This document shows, piece after piece, positions 33,110 to 41,308 of a stretch of DNA of 64,000 bases. This stretch comes from NP936 sp002726085 (GTDB lineage Bacteria; Acidobacteriota; Vicinamibacteria; Vicinamibacterales; UBA8438): assembly GCA_036012905.1 (NCBI GenBank), contig DASCQF010000109.1, forward strand, positions 62,001 to 126,000, read 5' to 3'. Position 1 is the first letter of the stretch. The number at the start of each line of letters is the position of its first letter. The position numbers and the translations under genes were made by a program. A model generated the notes under the pieces. That model was not told where the DNA came from. It searched no databases and saw only the letters and a list, made by a program, of their open reading frames with translations.

Positions 33110-34006
33110 TCACCGCGCGCGAGCGTAGAGGTCCAGCAGGCTGGCGGCTCGGCATGTCTCGAGCAGACCGCGATACACGCCGGTCAAAGCGGGGGACCGG
33201 TCAGGGCGATCCATGACCGGTGTTTCCACCCGAATTACTTCAAACCCGGCCGCCTCGACCAGGCGCCGGAGGGTGGTCGGCGTGAAGAACCAGAGGTGGT
33301 GCAACGCGGCGTAGTGGCGCCAGCGTTTGCTCTTCAGACCAAGCCGGCTCTGCCAACTCTTGAGCCGCAGACTGAGACCGGCCACGTTCGGCACGCCAAC
33401 CAGGAGAATCCCGCCCGGGCTCACGACCTCTCGAGCTCGCCGCAGCTCGACAAGCGGGTCGCGGGTGTGCTCGAGCACATGATTGAATCGGACCACGTCG
33501 TATCGCGTGGTGCCGAAATCGATCGTGGGCAGCTCGCCAAACCATAGCCTGGCGCCACTCGTGCGGGCCCAGTCGGTGACCACCATATCGGTGCCCTCCA
33601 CCTCCCAACCGCGGTCGCTGATGAACCGCAAGAACGCGCCGGCCCCGCAGCCGACATCGAGCAGGTGGCGCCGCCCTACATCGAGACAACGCTCGAGGCG
33701 AGCGATCTGCCGAGCATAGTGCCGCTCGTGCCGGGCATCGACCTTCGCCTCCTCCGGCCGATGGTAGCCCGCACCGTAGACGGCGGTCGCCATCTGCTCG
33801 AGCACCGGTCTCGGGCTGTGAAACTGCAACCCGCAGGACCGGCATCGAGCAAGATGCAGCCCTTGAAAATCGATGGCGAACCGCTCCGGCCGGCGGCGAC
33901 ACAGCGGGCACAATACGGACTCACGATCGGGAAGCGCCGAGGCGACGTCTTCCCGCGAGCGTCCGAACAGCGACCGGGGCGACTCGGTCTCCGACGTGCC
34001 GCTCAT
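33110..34006 (-). CDS. SAM-dependent methyltransferase with N-terminal zinc ribbon
   Basis: Class I methyltransferase of 298 residues. CPLC near residue 33 and CRSC near residue 55 form a zinc ribbon of the kind seen on sugar and polysaccharide methyltransferases. Motif I is LLDVGCGAGAFLRF (near 114), the acidic residue of motif II is in VEGTDM, and VRFNHVLEHTRDP is the motif IV region. The C-terminus has HHLWFFTPTTLRRLVEAAGF, common in Methyltransf_23. The substrate is unknown; surface glycan or lipid methylation is a guess. It is divergent from gatC and shares an 87-bp promoter region with it. Confidence 0.82.
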   Translation of the reverse strand: MSGTSETESPRSLFGRSREDVASALPDRESVLCPLCRRRPERFAIDFQGLHLARCRSCGLQFHSPRPVLEQMATAVYGAGYHRPEEAKVDARHERHYARQIARLERCLDVGRRHLLDVGCGAGAFLRFISDRGWEVEGTDMVVTDWARTSGARLWFGELPTIDFGTTRYDVVRFNHVLEHTRDPLVELRRAREVVSPGGILLVGVPNVAGLSLRLKSWQSRLGLKSKRWRHYAALHHLWFFTPTTLRRLVEAAGFEVIRVETPVMDRPDRSPALTGVYRGLLETCRAASLLDLYARAR

Positions 34007-34093
34007 GACGCGGCCTCGGTGCAGATCATGCGCCTATGATGCCGGACGGAGCGCGTGGGGGCCAACCGATGCCCCGAAGGCACGAGGACACGC

Positions 34094-34405
34094 ATGGTAC
34101 CATCAGGCGTGAGTACCCGTCTGACGAGAACCGAAGTCGATCGGATTGCGGCACTGGCCCATCTCGAGCTGACCGCGTCCGAGACGGAGCTCTTCACACG
34201 GCAGCTAGGCGATATCCTCTCCTACTTCGACCGGCTCCAGCAGATCGATACGACCGGCGTACCGGCGACCACGCACCCCGTCACCTCGGCCCCGGTCCTG
34301 CGGGCCGACAACCCGCGTGCCTCGATGCCGCGTGACGAAGCGCTTGCCAACGCGCCGGATCCCGGCGGCGACGGGCTGTTTCGGGTCCCGAAGGTCATCG
34401 GGTGA
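34094..34405 (+). CDS. gatC: Asp-tRNA(Asn)/Glu-tRNA(Gln) amidotransferase subunit C
   Basis: Small GatC subunit, 103 residues, that clamps GatA to GatB in the enzyme amidating mischarged Glu-tRNA(Gln) or Asp-tRNA(Asn). The core VDRIAALAHLELTASETELFTRQLGDILSY is typical, and the end holds the conserved GLFRVPKVI. ATG 34094 has GAGG 6 nt upstream; a GTG at 34109 is an alternative. The stop overlaps the gatA start. TATGAT at 34035 may be its -10 box. GatB is not in the window. Confidence 0.92.
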   Translation: MVPSGVSTRLTRTEVDRIAALAHLELTASETELFTRQLGDILSYFDRLQQIDTTGVPATTHPVTSAPVLRADNPRASMPRDEALANAPDPGGDGLFRVPKVIG

Positions 34406-35886
34406 TGCCGGCCTCCGCCATCCAAACCATTGCCGACATCCGCACCGCGATGGCGGAGGGCCTGACGGCAGTTGCGATCTGCACACAGTTCCTGGAGCGA
34501 ATCGCCGCGCACGACGGCCCTATTCACGCGTTCACGCACGTCGCCGAGGAACAGGCGCTCGAACGCGCAGAGTCGATCGACCGGCGGGGCTCGCAAGACG
34601 CCGACTTGCCGCTCGCCGGTGTGCCGATCGCGGTCAAAGACAACATCTGCACGCGTGGACTACCGACTACCGCCTCGTCGCGCATCCTCGAGGGGTATAT
34701 GGCGCCATACGACGCCACGGTGATCGAGCGACTGAACCGGGCCGGGGCAGTCGTCATCGGAAAGACCAACTGTGACGAGTTCGCGATGGGCTCGACCACC
34801 GAGCACTCCGTATCGGGACCGACCAGGAACCCGTGGAATCTCGAGCGCGTGCCTGGCGGCTCGAGCGGCGGGTCGGCCGCCGCCGTCGCGGCGCGGCTCT
34901 CGCCACTTGCAGTGGGGTCGGATACCGGTGGCTCGATCCGACAGCCGGCAGCCTTTTGCGGAATCGTTGGTCTGAAACCGACCTACGGACGGGTCTCGCG
35001 GTACGGGCTGCTCGCCTTCGCGTCGTCACTCGACCAGATCGGCCCGTTCGCGCTGACAGTTTCCGACGCGGCCACGCTGCTCCAGGCGATCGCCGGTCAG
35101 GACCCCTGTGACGCCACCTCGGCCGACCAGGCAGTGCCTGCGTTCGACGCAGCCCTGACGGAACCGATGCCGAAGCCGACCATCGGGGTTCCGTGGCAGA
35201 TGCTGGAAGACGGCGTCGACACCGGTGTGCACACAGCGTTCGAGACAGCCATTGACGTGCTGCGCGACCAGGGCGCGACAGTCATCGACGTGACGCTCCC
35301 CCACGCCGACTACGCGGTCCCGACCTACTACGTTGTGGCGCCGGCCGAGGCCAGCTCCAATCTCGCGCGCTACGACGGGGTCCGATTCGCATATCGGGCA
35401 CCGCTCGATGCCACTCATGCCGATCTGGCATCGATGTACGACCGCACGCGAGAGACCGGGTTCGGCGACGAGGTCAAGCGTCGCATCATGCTCGGCACCT
35501 ACGCGCTCAGCGCCGGCTACTACGACGCCTACTATCTCAAGGCCCAGCAAGTCAGGACCTTGATCCGGCGCGACTACGACACCGCGTTCCAGCAGGTCGA
35601 CGCGGTCGCCATCCCGACCACGCCCACCACGGCGTTCGGACTTGGTGAAGGGGCCGACGACCCGCTGCAGCTGTATGTGGGTGACGTCTTTACGGCGAGC
35701 GCCAATCTGACCGGGCTGCCTGCGATCAGTCTGCCCTGTGGACGAGACGCTTCCGGGCTCCCGGTTGGGCTTCAGCTGGTAGGACGAGCGTTCGACGAGG
35801 CAACGCTGTTGCGAATTGGTGCGAGTTACGAGCGCGATTCGCCGTGGTGGCGGGACGCGCCACCACTGGCGGCCGTCAGGGACTAG
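34405..35886 (+). CDS. gatA: Asp-tRNA(Asn)/Glu-tRNA(Gln) amidotransferase subunit A
   Basis: Amidase-signature glutaminase subunit, 493 residues, which frees ammonia from glutamine for tRNA amidation. The catalytic Lys-Ser-Ser triad is visible: lysine in IAVKDNICT (near 78), serine in GGSSGGSAAA (near 155) and the nucleophile in SDTGGSIRQPA (near 175). GLKPTYGRVSRYGL follows. ATG 34405 overlaps the gatC stop (TGATG); a GTG one codon earlier is also possible. An asparaginyl-tRNA synthetase lies at 55893, so Gln-tRNA formation is the more likely main task. Confidence 0.95.
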   Translation: MPASAIQTIADIRTAMAEGLTAVAICTQFLERIAAHDGPIHAFTHVAEEQALERAESIDRRGSQDADLPLAGVPIAVKDNICTRGLPTTASSRILEGYMAPYDATVIERLNRAGAVVIGKTNCDEFAMGSTTEHSVSGPTRNPWNLERVPGGSSGGSAAAVAARLSPLAVGSDTGGSIRQPAAFCGIVGLKPTYGRVSRYGLLAFASSLDQIGPFALTVSDAATLLQAIAGQDPCDATSADQAVPAFDAALTEPMPKPTIGVPWQMLEDGVDTGVHTAFETAIDVLRDQGATVIDVTLPHADYAVPTYYVVAPAEASSNLARYDGVRFAYRAPLDATHADLASMYDRTRETGFGDEVKRRIMLGTYALSAGYYDAYYLKAQQVRTLIRRDYDTAFQQVDAVAIPTTPTTAFGLGEGADDPLQLYVGDVFTASANLTGLPAISLPCGRDASGLPVGLQLVGRAFDEATLLRIGASYERDSPWWRDAPPLAAVRD

Positions 35887-35974
35887 TGTCTGCGCCGTGC
35901 CGATTCCGAACCAGTCTGGCGCAGCGCGGCCAGACCGCCCGGGCTACCTGAAACGCCTCTGAAGCCTCTGATAC

Positions 35975-36247
35975 TTATGATGCCTGGTGACCGGAGTGTT
36001 CCAGGAGCTCAGGCGTCTTGAGCTGGTCGGCGGGTCCGCGGGGCACGTCTGGTGTGAGGTAGCGGGCCCCCGTGCCGAGACGATCGTCGAGGCTGCGCAC
36101 CACGAGGCTACCCTTGCCAATAGCGCGGTGCTTGGTGAAACCCACAACCACGCAGAACCCGAGGAAGACGGCGAGCAGAAAGATGCTGGATATCCCCACC
36201 GCTTGGAGCACACCGAGCACCAGTGACTGAATCTCGGACGGTGTCAC
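35975..36247 (-). CDS. small membrane protein coupled to rpoZ
   Basis: Protein of 90 residues with a single hydrophobic helix (about 12-38), then a basic region KHRAIGKGSL and a C-terminal soluble tail. Its GTG start overlaps the rpoZ stop by 4 nt (GTGA), so it is translated with the omega subunit. No family is recognised. Confidence 0.55.
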   Translation of the reverse strand: MTPSEIQSLVLGVLQAVGISSIFLLAVFLGFCVVVGFTKHRAIGKGSLVVRSLDDRLGTGARYLTPDVPRGPADQLKTPELLEHSGHQAS

Positions 36248-36567
36248 GACCGTGTCTCCGCCGAACCCGACTCCTTGAGCAGCTCGTAGACGATCAGCCC
36301 CTCCTCGACTTCCTCCATCGCCACACGCTCCAGCCGGGACGTCACCTCCGGGCGTTCACCGGTCTCCGGGTTGGGTCGTAGCGCCTCGAGTCTCGGCAAC
36401 GCGCCCCGGCGTAATTGCTTGGCTCGCTGGGCCGCCACGTCGACGAACAGAAAGCGTCCGGAGATTGGCGCCATCCGCTCCTCGGGAATCCGAGGCATCG
36501 GAATCGGACGCACAGCTGGTATCGGTTCGGTGTCGCCGTCCTGGACGACATTATCATCATTGCTCAT
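36244..36567 (-). CDS. rpoZ: DNA-directed RNA polymerase omega subunit
   Basis: Omega subunit (Rpb6 fold), 107 residues, which assists beta-prime folding and RNA polymerase assembly. The segment SGRFLFVDVAAQRAKQLRRGALPRLEA and the later VTSRLERVAMEEVEEGLIVYEL match the omega core (arginine-rich helix, then the ALEE-like helix). The first 30 residues are an acidic, proline-rich extension. AAAGG lies just before the ATG. It is coupled to the small membrane protein gene that follows. Confidence 0.8.
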   Translation of the reverse strand: MSNDDNVVQDGDTEPIPAVRPIPMPRIPEERMAPISGRFLFVDVAAQRAKQLRRGALPRLEALRPNPETGERPEVTSRLERVAMEEVEEGLIVYELLKESGSAETRS

Positions 36568-36643
36568 AACCTTTGAGCGTACTCGAAAATCACCGCGCAG
36601 TCGAGTAGGTCGACATCGAGCACGAGCCGGTGACCGTCTCGCA

Positions 36644-36871
36644 TCACGCTCGGGTCGGGGTCCGGTCCGTTACGCGGTCGCCCAACGCCGCGTCCTCGAG
36701 ACCGGTCGGCCCAGGGGAGGCCAAATACCACTCACCGGCCAACAGGTAACGGGTGGGGCGGCCCTGGTAATAGATCGTCAGGCCGCCGTGCACATCCTCC
36801 ACCGGCACGATCGCTCGCGCATCGACGGCGCCCATCAGATTCATGTCACGGATGCTCAGGGGCAAGTCCAT
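36644..36871 (-). CDS. small hypothetical protein
   Basis: Protein of 75 residues. A strong AAGGAGAGGG ribosome site ends 3 nt before the ATG, which supports it as a gene. The sequence has LTIYYQGRPTRYLLAGEWYLA in the middle and no transmembrane helix, signal peptide or known motif. It lies between hsp20 and rpoZ on the same strand, so it may be transcribed with hsp20. Confidence 0.55.
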   Translation of the reverse strand: MDLPLSIRDMNLMGAVDARAIVPVEDVHGGLTIYYQGRPTRYLLAGEWYLASPGPTGLEDAALGDRVTDRTPTRA

Positions 36872-36951
36872 CGTCCCTCTCCTTGTCGGTGTCCCCGGCG
36901 TTGCCTGGGAACGCGAGACGACCAGCAGTCCCGCGCTCCCGCGACCACTGC

Positions 36952-37395
36952 TTACGCCGCCTTGACGGCGATGCGATGCGGCGTGGCCTCGGCCTTCGCC
37001 GGAAGCCGGACTCGTAGCGTGCCGTCCTTGTGCTCCGCCGTGACAGCTCCAGCATCCACGCTGCGAGGCACCGTGAACGACCGGCGGAATGTTCCATAGG
37101 CCCGCTCCGAGCGGAACATCCGCCCGTTGTCGACCTCGGCGTCCCTCTTGCGCTCACCCGCAATGGTGAGGACGCCGTCTTCAAACATCACGCTGACGTC
37201 CTTGCGGTCGACACCTGGCAACTCGGCGCTGACGATCAACGCGTGATCGTCGGTCTCGTAGACATCGACCGTCGGCATCCAGTTCTGCTGCCTGGCGGCC
37301 TCGTCAGTTCCGGGGCTGACGCGACGGAACATCCGGTTGAATGGGGCGTCAAATGCGGTGAACTCCTCAAACGGATTCCAATGAACCAATGACAT
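36952..37395 (-). CDS. Hsp20/alpha-crystallin small heat-shock protein
   Basis: Small heat-shock chaperone of 147 residues that holds unfolding proteins. The alpha-crystallin domain spans about residues 40-135, with AELPGVDRKDVSV, VLTIAGERK, YGTFRRSFTVPRSVD and the AEHKDGTLRVRLPA signature; the C-terminal IxI/V tail is reduced to RIAVKAA. GAGGAGGT lies 6 nt before the ATG. The promoter at 37463-37491 is the best sigma70-type match in the window and lies in an AT-rich island. Confidence 0.93.
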   Translation of the reverse strand: MSLVHWNPFEEFTAFDAPFNRMFRRVSPGTDEAARQQNWMPTVDVYETDDHALIVSAELPGVDRKDVSVMFEDGVLTIAGERKRDAEVDNGRMFRSERAYGTFRRSFTVPRSVDAGAVTAEHKDGTLRVRLPAKAEATPHRIAVKAA

Positions 37396-37462
37396 CTGTG
37401 TACCTCCTCAATCTGAAGAAACCTGCTCTGGTTTTCGTCGTCGATCTCCACGGTCTGGATCC

Positions 37463-37491
37463 ATACTAACCACAACATGAGTTTATGTCAA
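37463..37491 (-). promoter_or_regulatory. sigma70-type promoter of hsp20
   Basis: On the minus strand TTGACA (37486-37491), a 17-nt spacer and TAGTAT (37463-37468). The leader to the ATG would be about 60 nt. A CTTGAGT half-site, as in HspR HAIR operators, is at 37500-37506 on the plus strand, but a good second half is not seen. Confidence 0.7.
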
Positions 37492-37598
37492 TAAGCTAAC
37501 TTGAGTGTTTTAGGCTAAGATTCTTGCAATCGAGATTCACCTTCGTGAGGGGCATTCGTAGAACAGACCTCGACTGGGCGGTTTGAGGCGGAGCGTCG

Positions 37599-38480
37599 CT
37601 AGACGAGCAAGCTCGTGAGGCGTGCAATTGCCAACGGCCGATCGGCCTCGAGACAGCTTTTCATCACCTGACCGGCGTCCAGCATGCCGCCGTCCGAGAG
37701 CACCGCGCGCACCAAGGTGAGCGGAACCCGCTCGAAGTAGGGATTCCGGACGGTCACACCGGGGGGGGGCTGATCCCAGACCTCCGCCGCGGGTCCCTGT
37801 CGTAGCTGCAAGAGAGCGGCGACACCGGGTGGGACGAACTTGTCGCGTGAGGCTACAACGTAGACTGGCACACCAAGCTCCCCCGCCAGGGCGGCCAGTT
37901 GCGCCGAGCCTGCTTTGTTGATCACCCAGTCGCCGGTCACCGCGTCGGCACCGAGTAGCAACACGTCGCTCAAATGAAGCGCTGCTCCCAGCCCCGCATC
38001 GGTGTACACATCAACGGCGAGCCCGGCGGCGGCCAATCCGGCCACCATCTCGCGCCCTTCGTAGATGGGTCGGCCCTCTGCGCATGCGACGCGAACGGTC
38101 CGCTGCGCGCCGACCGTCTCGACCACCCAGGCCACCGTACGGGAGGCCGAGCAGGTGGCCAGTCGCAACGAGCCGTCGCCCTCCATCAGCAGCGTGGCAG
38201 CCACCCGTATGACAGCCTGCTCCGCCCGATCCGTCTCGCGCTCGAACCGGTCGAGGGCCTTCACCGGGTCCTCCGCGGCCAATGCCGTACAGACCGCATT
38301 CCACAGCGCCCCCATCGAGGGCTGCGCCCTGCAGACCATGGGCGACAGCCGCTCGAGGGACGCCGGTCCTGTGGCGGAGGCCTGCCGCAACACCGCCAGC
38401 GCACGGCGCAACAGCGTGCTCGCACCCGACCGATGGTCTTGTGCGATTGCCGTCACTTCACGCGTCAAGCTGTCGTCCAT
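37599..38480 (-). CDS. eIF-2B/ribose-1,5-bisphosphate isomerase-like protein
   Basis: Protein of 293 residues of the IF-2B family, which includes eIF-2B regulatory subunits, archaeal ribose-1,5-bisphosphate isomerase and methylthioribose-1-phosphate isomerase. LATCSASRTV (near 107) aligns with the catalytic-cysteine loop, EGREMVAGL with the following helix, and LLLGADAVTGDWVINKAGS (near 175) contains the conserved aspartate. VPVYVVASRDKFVP follows. The N-terminal 100 residues are helical. Substrate is uncertain because these activities share one fold. AGAGGA lies before the ATG. A run of nine G bases (37761-37769) lies inside the frame. Confidence 0.8.
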   Translation of the reverse strand: MDDSLTREVTAIAQDHRSGASTLLRRALAVLRQASATGPASLERLSPMVCRAQPSMGALWNAVCTALAAEDPVKALDRFERETDRAEQAVIRVAATLLMEGDGSLRLATCSASRTVAWVVETVGAQRTVRVACAEGRPIYEGREMVAGLAAAGLAVDVYTDAGLGAALHLSDVLLLGADAVTGDWVINKAGSAQLAALAGELGVPVYVVASRDKFVPPGVAALLQLRQGPAAEVWDQPPPGVTVRNPYFERVPLTLVRAVLSDGGMLDAGQVMKSCLEADRPLAIARLTSLLV

Positions 38481-38565
38481 GGCTTCCTCTGTGCGATCAT
38501 GAGGCTTCTAGCGACGCTGCGCCTTGAACCGCCCAGACGGCGGTCGGCTCCGGATCGCTCGCAGG

Positions 38566-38596
38566 CTTTTCTCAGAGCCCCGCTACGCGGGGGCTA
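38566..38596 (+). repeat. R4 palindromic repeat, copy 1
   Basis: CTTTTCTCAGAGCCCCGCTA followed by CGCGGGGGCTA. It differs from 40930-40960 at only two of 31 positions. GCCCCGC pairs with GCGGGGG as a hairpin. It lies 105 bp before the YmdB-like gene. Confidence 0.75.
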
Positions 38597-38700
38597 CACA
38601 TCTTTCGGCGGCGACTGAAAAAGTTGACCCAGCCGTGTCGATCTCGCCCATGGAAGATGTCTAGTCAAGTGCCAACACTCGCATACCTTACCGATCACAC

Positions 38701-39522
38701 ATGAAGATTCTGTTCATCGGCGACATCGTCGGCAAACCCGGACGCAGCGTGACACGCAAGGGCGTCGCGTCTCTGGTCGATCGATACGGGATCGACCTGG
38801 TGGTGGCCAACGTCGAAAACGCCGCGGGTGGCAACGGCATCACCCGGGAGATCGGTGAGACCATTCGCGATTCCGGTGTCGACGTGATGACCACGGGCAA
38901 TCACGTGTGGGACAAACGGGAAGCGCTCGATTACATCCAGCTCGAGCCGCGCCTGATCAGGCCCGCGAACTACCCCGCTGGTGTCCCCGGGTCCGGCCAT
39001 ATCGTCGTCAAGGCCCGATCGGGCGACCCGGTTGCGGTCATCAACGTGATGGGCCGGGTCTTCATGGCGCCACTCGACAATCCCTTCAGGGTCGTGCAGG
39101 AGGAGATCGCGGCAGTGAGGGACGAGGCACGATTCATTCTTGTCGACTTCCACGCCGAGGCAACCTCGGAGAAGGTCGCGATGGGCTGGCATCTGGACGG
39201 CCAGGTCACCGCCGTGGTCGGCACGCACACACACGTACAGTCCGCAGACGCGCGAGTGCTGCCGGGCGGCACGGCGTACATCACTGATGCCGGCATGACC
39301 GGCCCGCACGACTCGGTCATCGGCGTCGACAAGCGCGTCGTCCTGAACCGGTTCGTCACCGGAATGCCGGGAAGATTCGACACCGCCAGCGGCGACCCGC
39401 GCTTGCACGGCGTGATCGTGACAGCTGATGCCGCCAACGGGCGCGCGACGGCTGTCGCGCGTCTCAGCCTGACCGTGGCCGACATCGAGACTACCGCCAA
39501 CGAGACGGTGGCGGCACAGTGA
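38701..39522 (+). CDS. YmdB-like metallophosphoesterase (TIGR00282)
   Basis: Calcineurin-like metallophosphoesterase, 273 residues, of the YmdB family (2',3'-cyclic nucleotide phosphodiesterase in Bacillus). Metal ligands are in FIGDIVGKPGR (residues 5-15), NVENAAGGNGIT (near 39), TTGNHVWD (near 65), VDFHAEATSEK (near 150) and VGTHTHVQ (near 177). The stop overlaps the GTG of xseA. It begins a run of housekeeping genes in which such a phosphodiesterase is often found next to xseA or ispA. Confidence 0.88.
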   Translation: MKILFIGDIVGKPGRSVTRKGVASLVDRYGIDLVVANVENAAGGNGITREIGETIRDSGVDVMTTGNHVWDKREALDYIQLEPRLIRPANYPAGVPGSGHIVVKARSGDPVAVINVMGRVFMAPLDNPFRVVQEEIAAVRDEARFILVDFHAEATSEKVAMGWHLDGQVTAVVGTHTHVQSADARVLPGGTAYITDAGMTGPHDSVIGVDKRVVLNRFVTGMPGRFDTASGDPRLHGVIVTADAANGRATAVARLSLTVADIETTANETVAAQ

Positions 39523-40901
39523 CCGGGGTGCCGTCCTTGCCGTTCGGCGAACCCGCAGGTGGCCCCGCTAATGCCCCCGACATCGTGACGGTCAGCCAGC
39601 TGACGAACCGCATTCGCGCGCTGCTGGAGTCGACCCATGCGGAGGTATGGGTAGAGGGCGAGATTGCGAACAGCCGGCTCTGGAAGACCGGCCACCTCTA
39701 CTTCACATTGCGGGACGAGCACGCACAGCTCAAGGCGGTGATGTTCCGCTCGGCGGTCAGGAATCTGCGGTTCACCCCGGAGGATGGGCTGCGGGTCGTC
39801 GCGCGGGGTCGCGTGACCGTCTACGAGCCAAAGGGCGAGTATCAAATCGTGTGCGAGCATCTGCAGCCCGAAGGGCTTGGCGCGCTCCAGGTGGCATTCG
39901 ATCAGCTGAAACGCGCGCTCGAGGCCGATGGATTGTTCGAGGCAAGCCGGAAACGCCCGTTACCGATGCTCCCCCGCCAGATCGGGGTCGTCACCTCGCT
40001 TGACGGCGCGGCGCTTCGGGACATCCTCAAGGTCTTGGCCCGGCGACACCCGACGGCCCACGTCGTCATTTGCCCCGTACGCGTGCAGGGAGACGGTGCG
40101 GCCGGCCAGATCGCCCGCGGCATCGACCAACTCTCGAGACAGGAAGGTATCGACGTCCTTATCGTCGGGCGGGGCGGCGGTTCGCTCGAGGACCTCTGGG
40201 CATTCAACGAAGAGCCGGTTGCACGGGCGATCGCGGCCTCGGCGGTCCCGGTGATCTCCGCGGTCGGCCACGAGATTGACGTGACGATGAGCGATATGGT
40301 GGCCGACATTCGCGCTGCGACCCCCTCGGCTGCGGCCGAGATCGTGGTCGCGGGTCGGGACGAGCTCGCCGCCCGCGTGGACCGGCTTGGCGAACGGCTG
40401 CAGGCAACACTCCGAGACACGATCCGGCATCGTCGCACCCAGGTCCTCCAGCTCGAGCGCCGCCCGGGTCTCGCCGGCTGGCCTGCCCACGTCGCCGTAC
40501 GCGGCCGGCACGCCGCCGAGCTGACGCATGCCCTGAGCCGCGCCACCGGAGCAACGCTGGCCGTTCGAACCCGCCGCTTGCGCGCCGCCCACCTCGGGCT
40601 GGAGGCCAGAGAGCCGGGACGTCAGCTCGAAGCGAGCCGCACCCGTCTGGTGACAGCCGACGAACGGCTTGGCGCGACGATCGTCCATCGGCACCAGCGG
40701 CTGGAGGGCCACCTGGCCGACCTGACGGGCCGTCTCGACTCGCTGAGCCCGCTGGGGGTCCTCTCGCGCGGCTACGCCGTCTGCTGGAACGCGGATCGCA
40801 CCGCGATCGTGCGAGACGCGTCGGCGGTGGCGGTGGGAGACGATGTCGGGATCACCCTTCGTCACGGTCAGCTCACGTGCACGGTGACCGGCAAGGACTG
40901 A
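39519..40901 (+). CDS. xseA: exodeoxyribonuclease VII large subunit
   Basis: Large subunit of exonuclease VII, 460 residues, degrading single-stranded DNA with XseB. An N-terminal OB domain (about 24-120, with VWVEGEIANSRLWKTGHLYFTLRD) is followed by the catalytic domain, with GVVTSLDGAALRD and VGRGGGSLEDLWAFNEEPVARAI. SAVGHEIDVT and DIRAATPSAAAE are also present. The GTG overlaps the previous stop (GTGA). xseB follows after a 155-bp gap with two hairpin repeats, wider than usual for this pair. Confidence 0.95.
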   Translation: MTGVPSLPFGEPAGGPANAPDIVTVSQLTNRIRALLESTHAEVWVEGEIANSRLWKTGHLYFTLRDEHAQLKAVMFRSAVRNLRFTPEDGLRVVARGRVTVYEPKGEYQIVCEHLQPEGLGALQVAFDQLKRALEADGLFEASRKRPLPMLPRQIGVVTSLDGAALRDILKVLARRHPTAHVVICPVRVQGDGAAGQIARGIDQLSRQEGIDVLIVGRGGGSLEDLWAFNEEPVARAIAASAVPVISAVGHEIDVTMSDMVADIRAATPSAAAEIVVAGRDELAARVDRLGERLQATLRDTIRHRRTQVLQLERRPGLAGWPAHVAVRGRHAAELTHALSRATGATLAVRTRRLRAAHLGLEAREPGRQLEASRTRLVTADERLGATIVHRHQRLEGHLADLTGRLDSLSPLGVLSRGYAVCWNADRTAIVRDASAVAVGDDVGITLRHGQLTCTVTGKD

Positions 40902-40924
40902 CTAGCGAGGCTCCGCCTCGCTAG
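40902..40924 (+). repeat. perfect hairpin after xseA
   Basis: CTAGCGAGG, loop CTCCG, CCTCGCTAG: a perfect 9-bp stem directly after the xseA stop. Related pieces (GAGGCGGAACCTCGCTAG near 48400, GAGGCGGAGCGTCGCTAG near 37585) lie at other gene ends. No T-run follows, but it could act as a transcript-end structure. Confidence 0.65.
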
Positions 40925-40929
40925 CCGAA

Positions 40930-40960
40930 CTTTTCTCACAGCCCCGCTACGCTGGGGCTA
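40930..40960 (+). repeat. R4 palindromic repeat, copy 2
   Basis: CTTTTCTCACAGCCCCGCTA followed by CGCTGGGGCTA, matching 38566-38596 at 29 of 31 positions. AGCCCC and GGGGCT form the stem. Confidence 0.75.
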
Positions 40961-41056
40961 GACTCCGTGAATGGAGGCTGTCGTGGTGAGAGCGAAAAAA
41001 ACACGCTCGAAATCTGACTCAATTGTCAAGATGAACGTTGTTCAAGGAGTCTAGAC

Positions 41057-41308
41057 ATGGAGAATCAGATCAAGGACTTCGAGTCGGCCATCGGTGAACT
41101 CGAGACCATCGTGAAGACCCTCGAGGCAGGCGACCTGTCACTCGAGCAGTCGCTCGAACTCTTCGAGCGCGGTGTCCAGTTGTCTCGGTTCTGCCACACG
41201 CGACTGGAAGACGCGGAGCGCCGGATCGAGATTCTCAGCCAGAGTGGCGAACGTGAAGCGGCGCCCGAGACGCTGAACCCCTCACCGGAGGACGGCGGCG
41301 CGGCGTGA
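41057..41308 (+). CDS. xseB: exodeoxyribonuclease VII small subunit
   Basis: XseB, 83 residues. The helical core is typical: FESAIGELETIVKTLEAGDLSLEQSLELFERGVQL, then CHTRLEDAERRIEIL. It binds XseA in exonuclease VII. AAGGAG lies 8 nt before the ATG. The stop overlaps the GTG start of ispA, a pairing seen in many bacteria. Confidence 0.93.
   Translation: MENQIKDFESAIGELETIVKTLEAGDLSLEQSLELFERGVQLSRFCHTRLEDAERRIEILSQSGEREAAPETLNPSPEDGGAA

Noticed and set aside
37500..37520. Full HspR HAIR operator at hsp20
   Set aside because: Only one half-site (CTTGAGT) is good; the mirrored half matches at about 3 of 7 positions.
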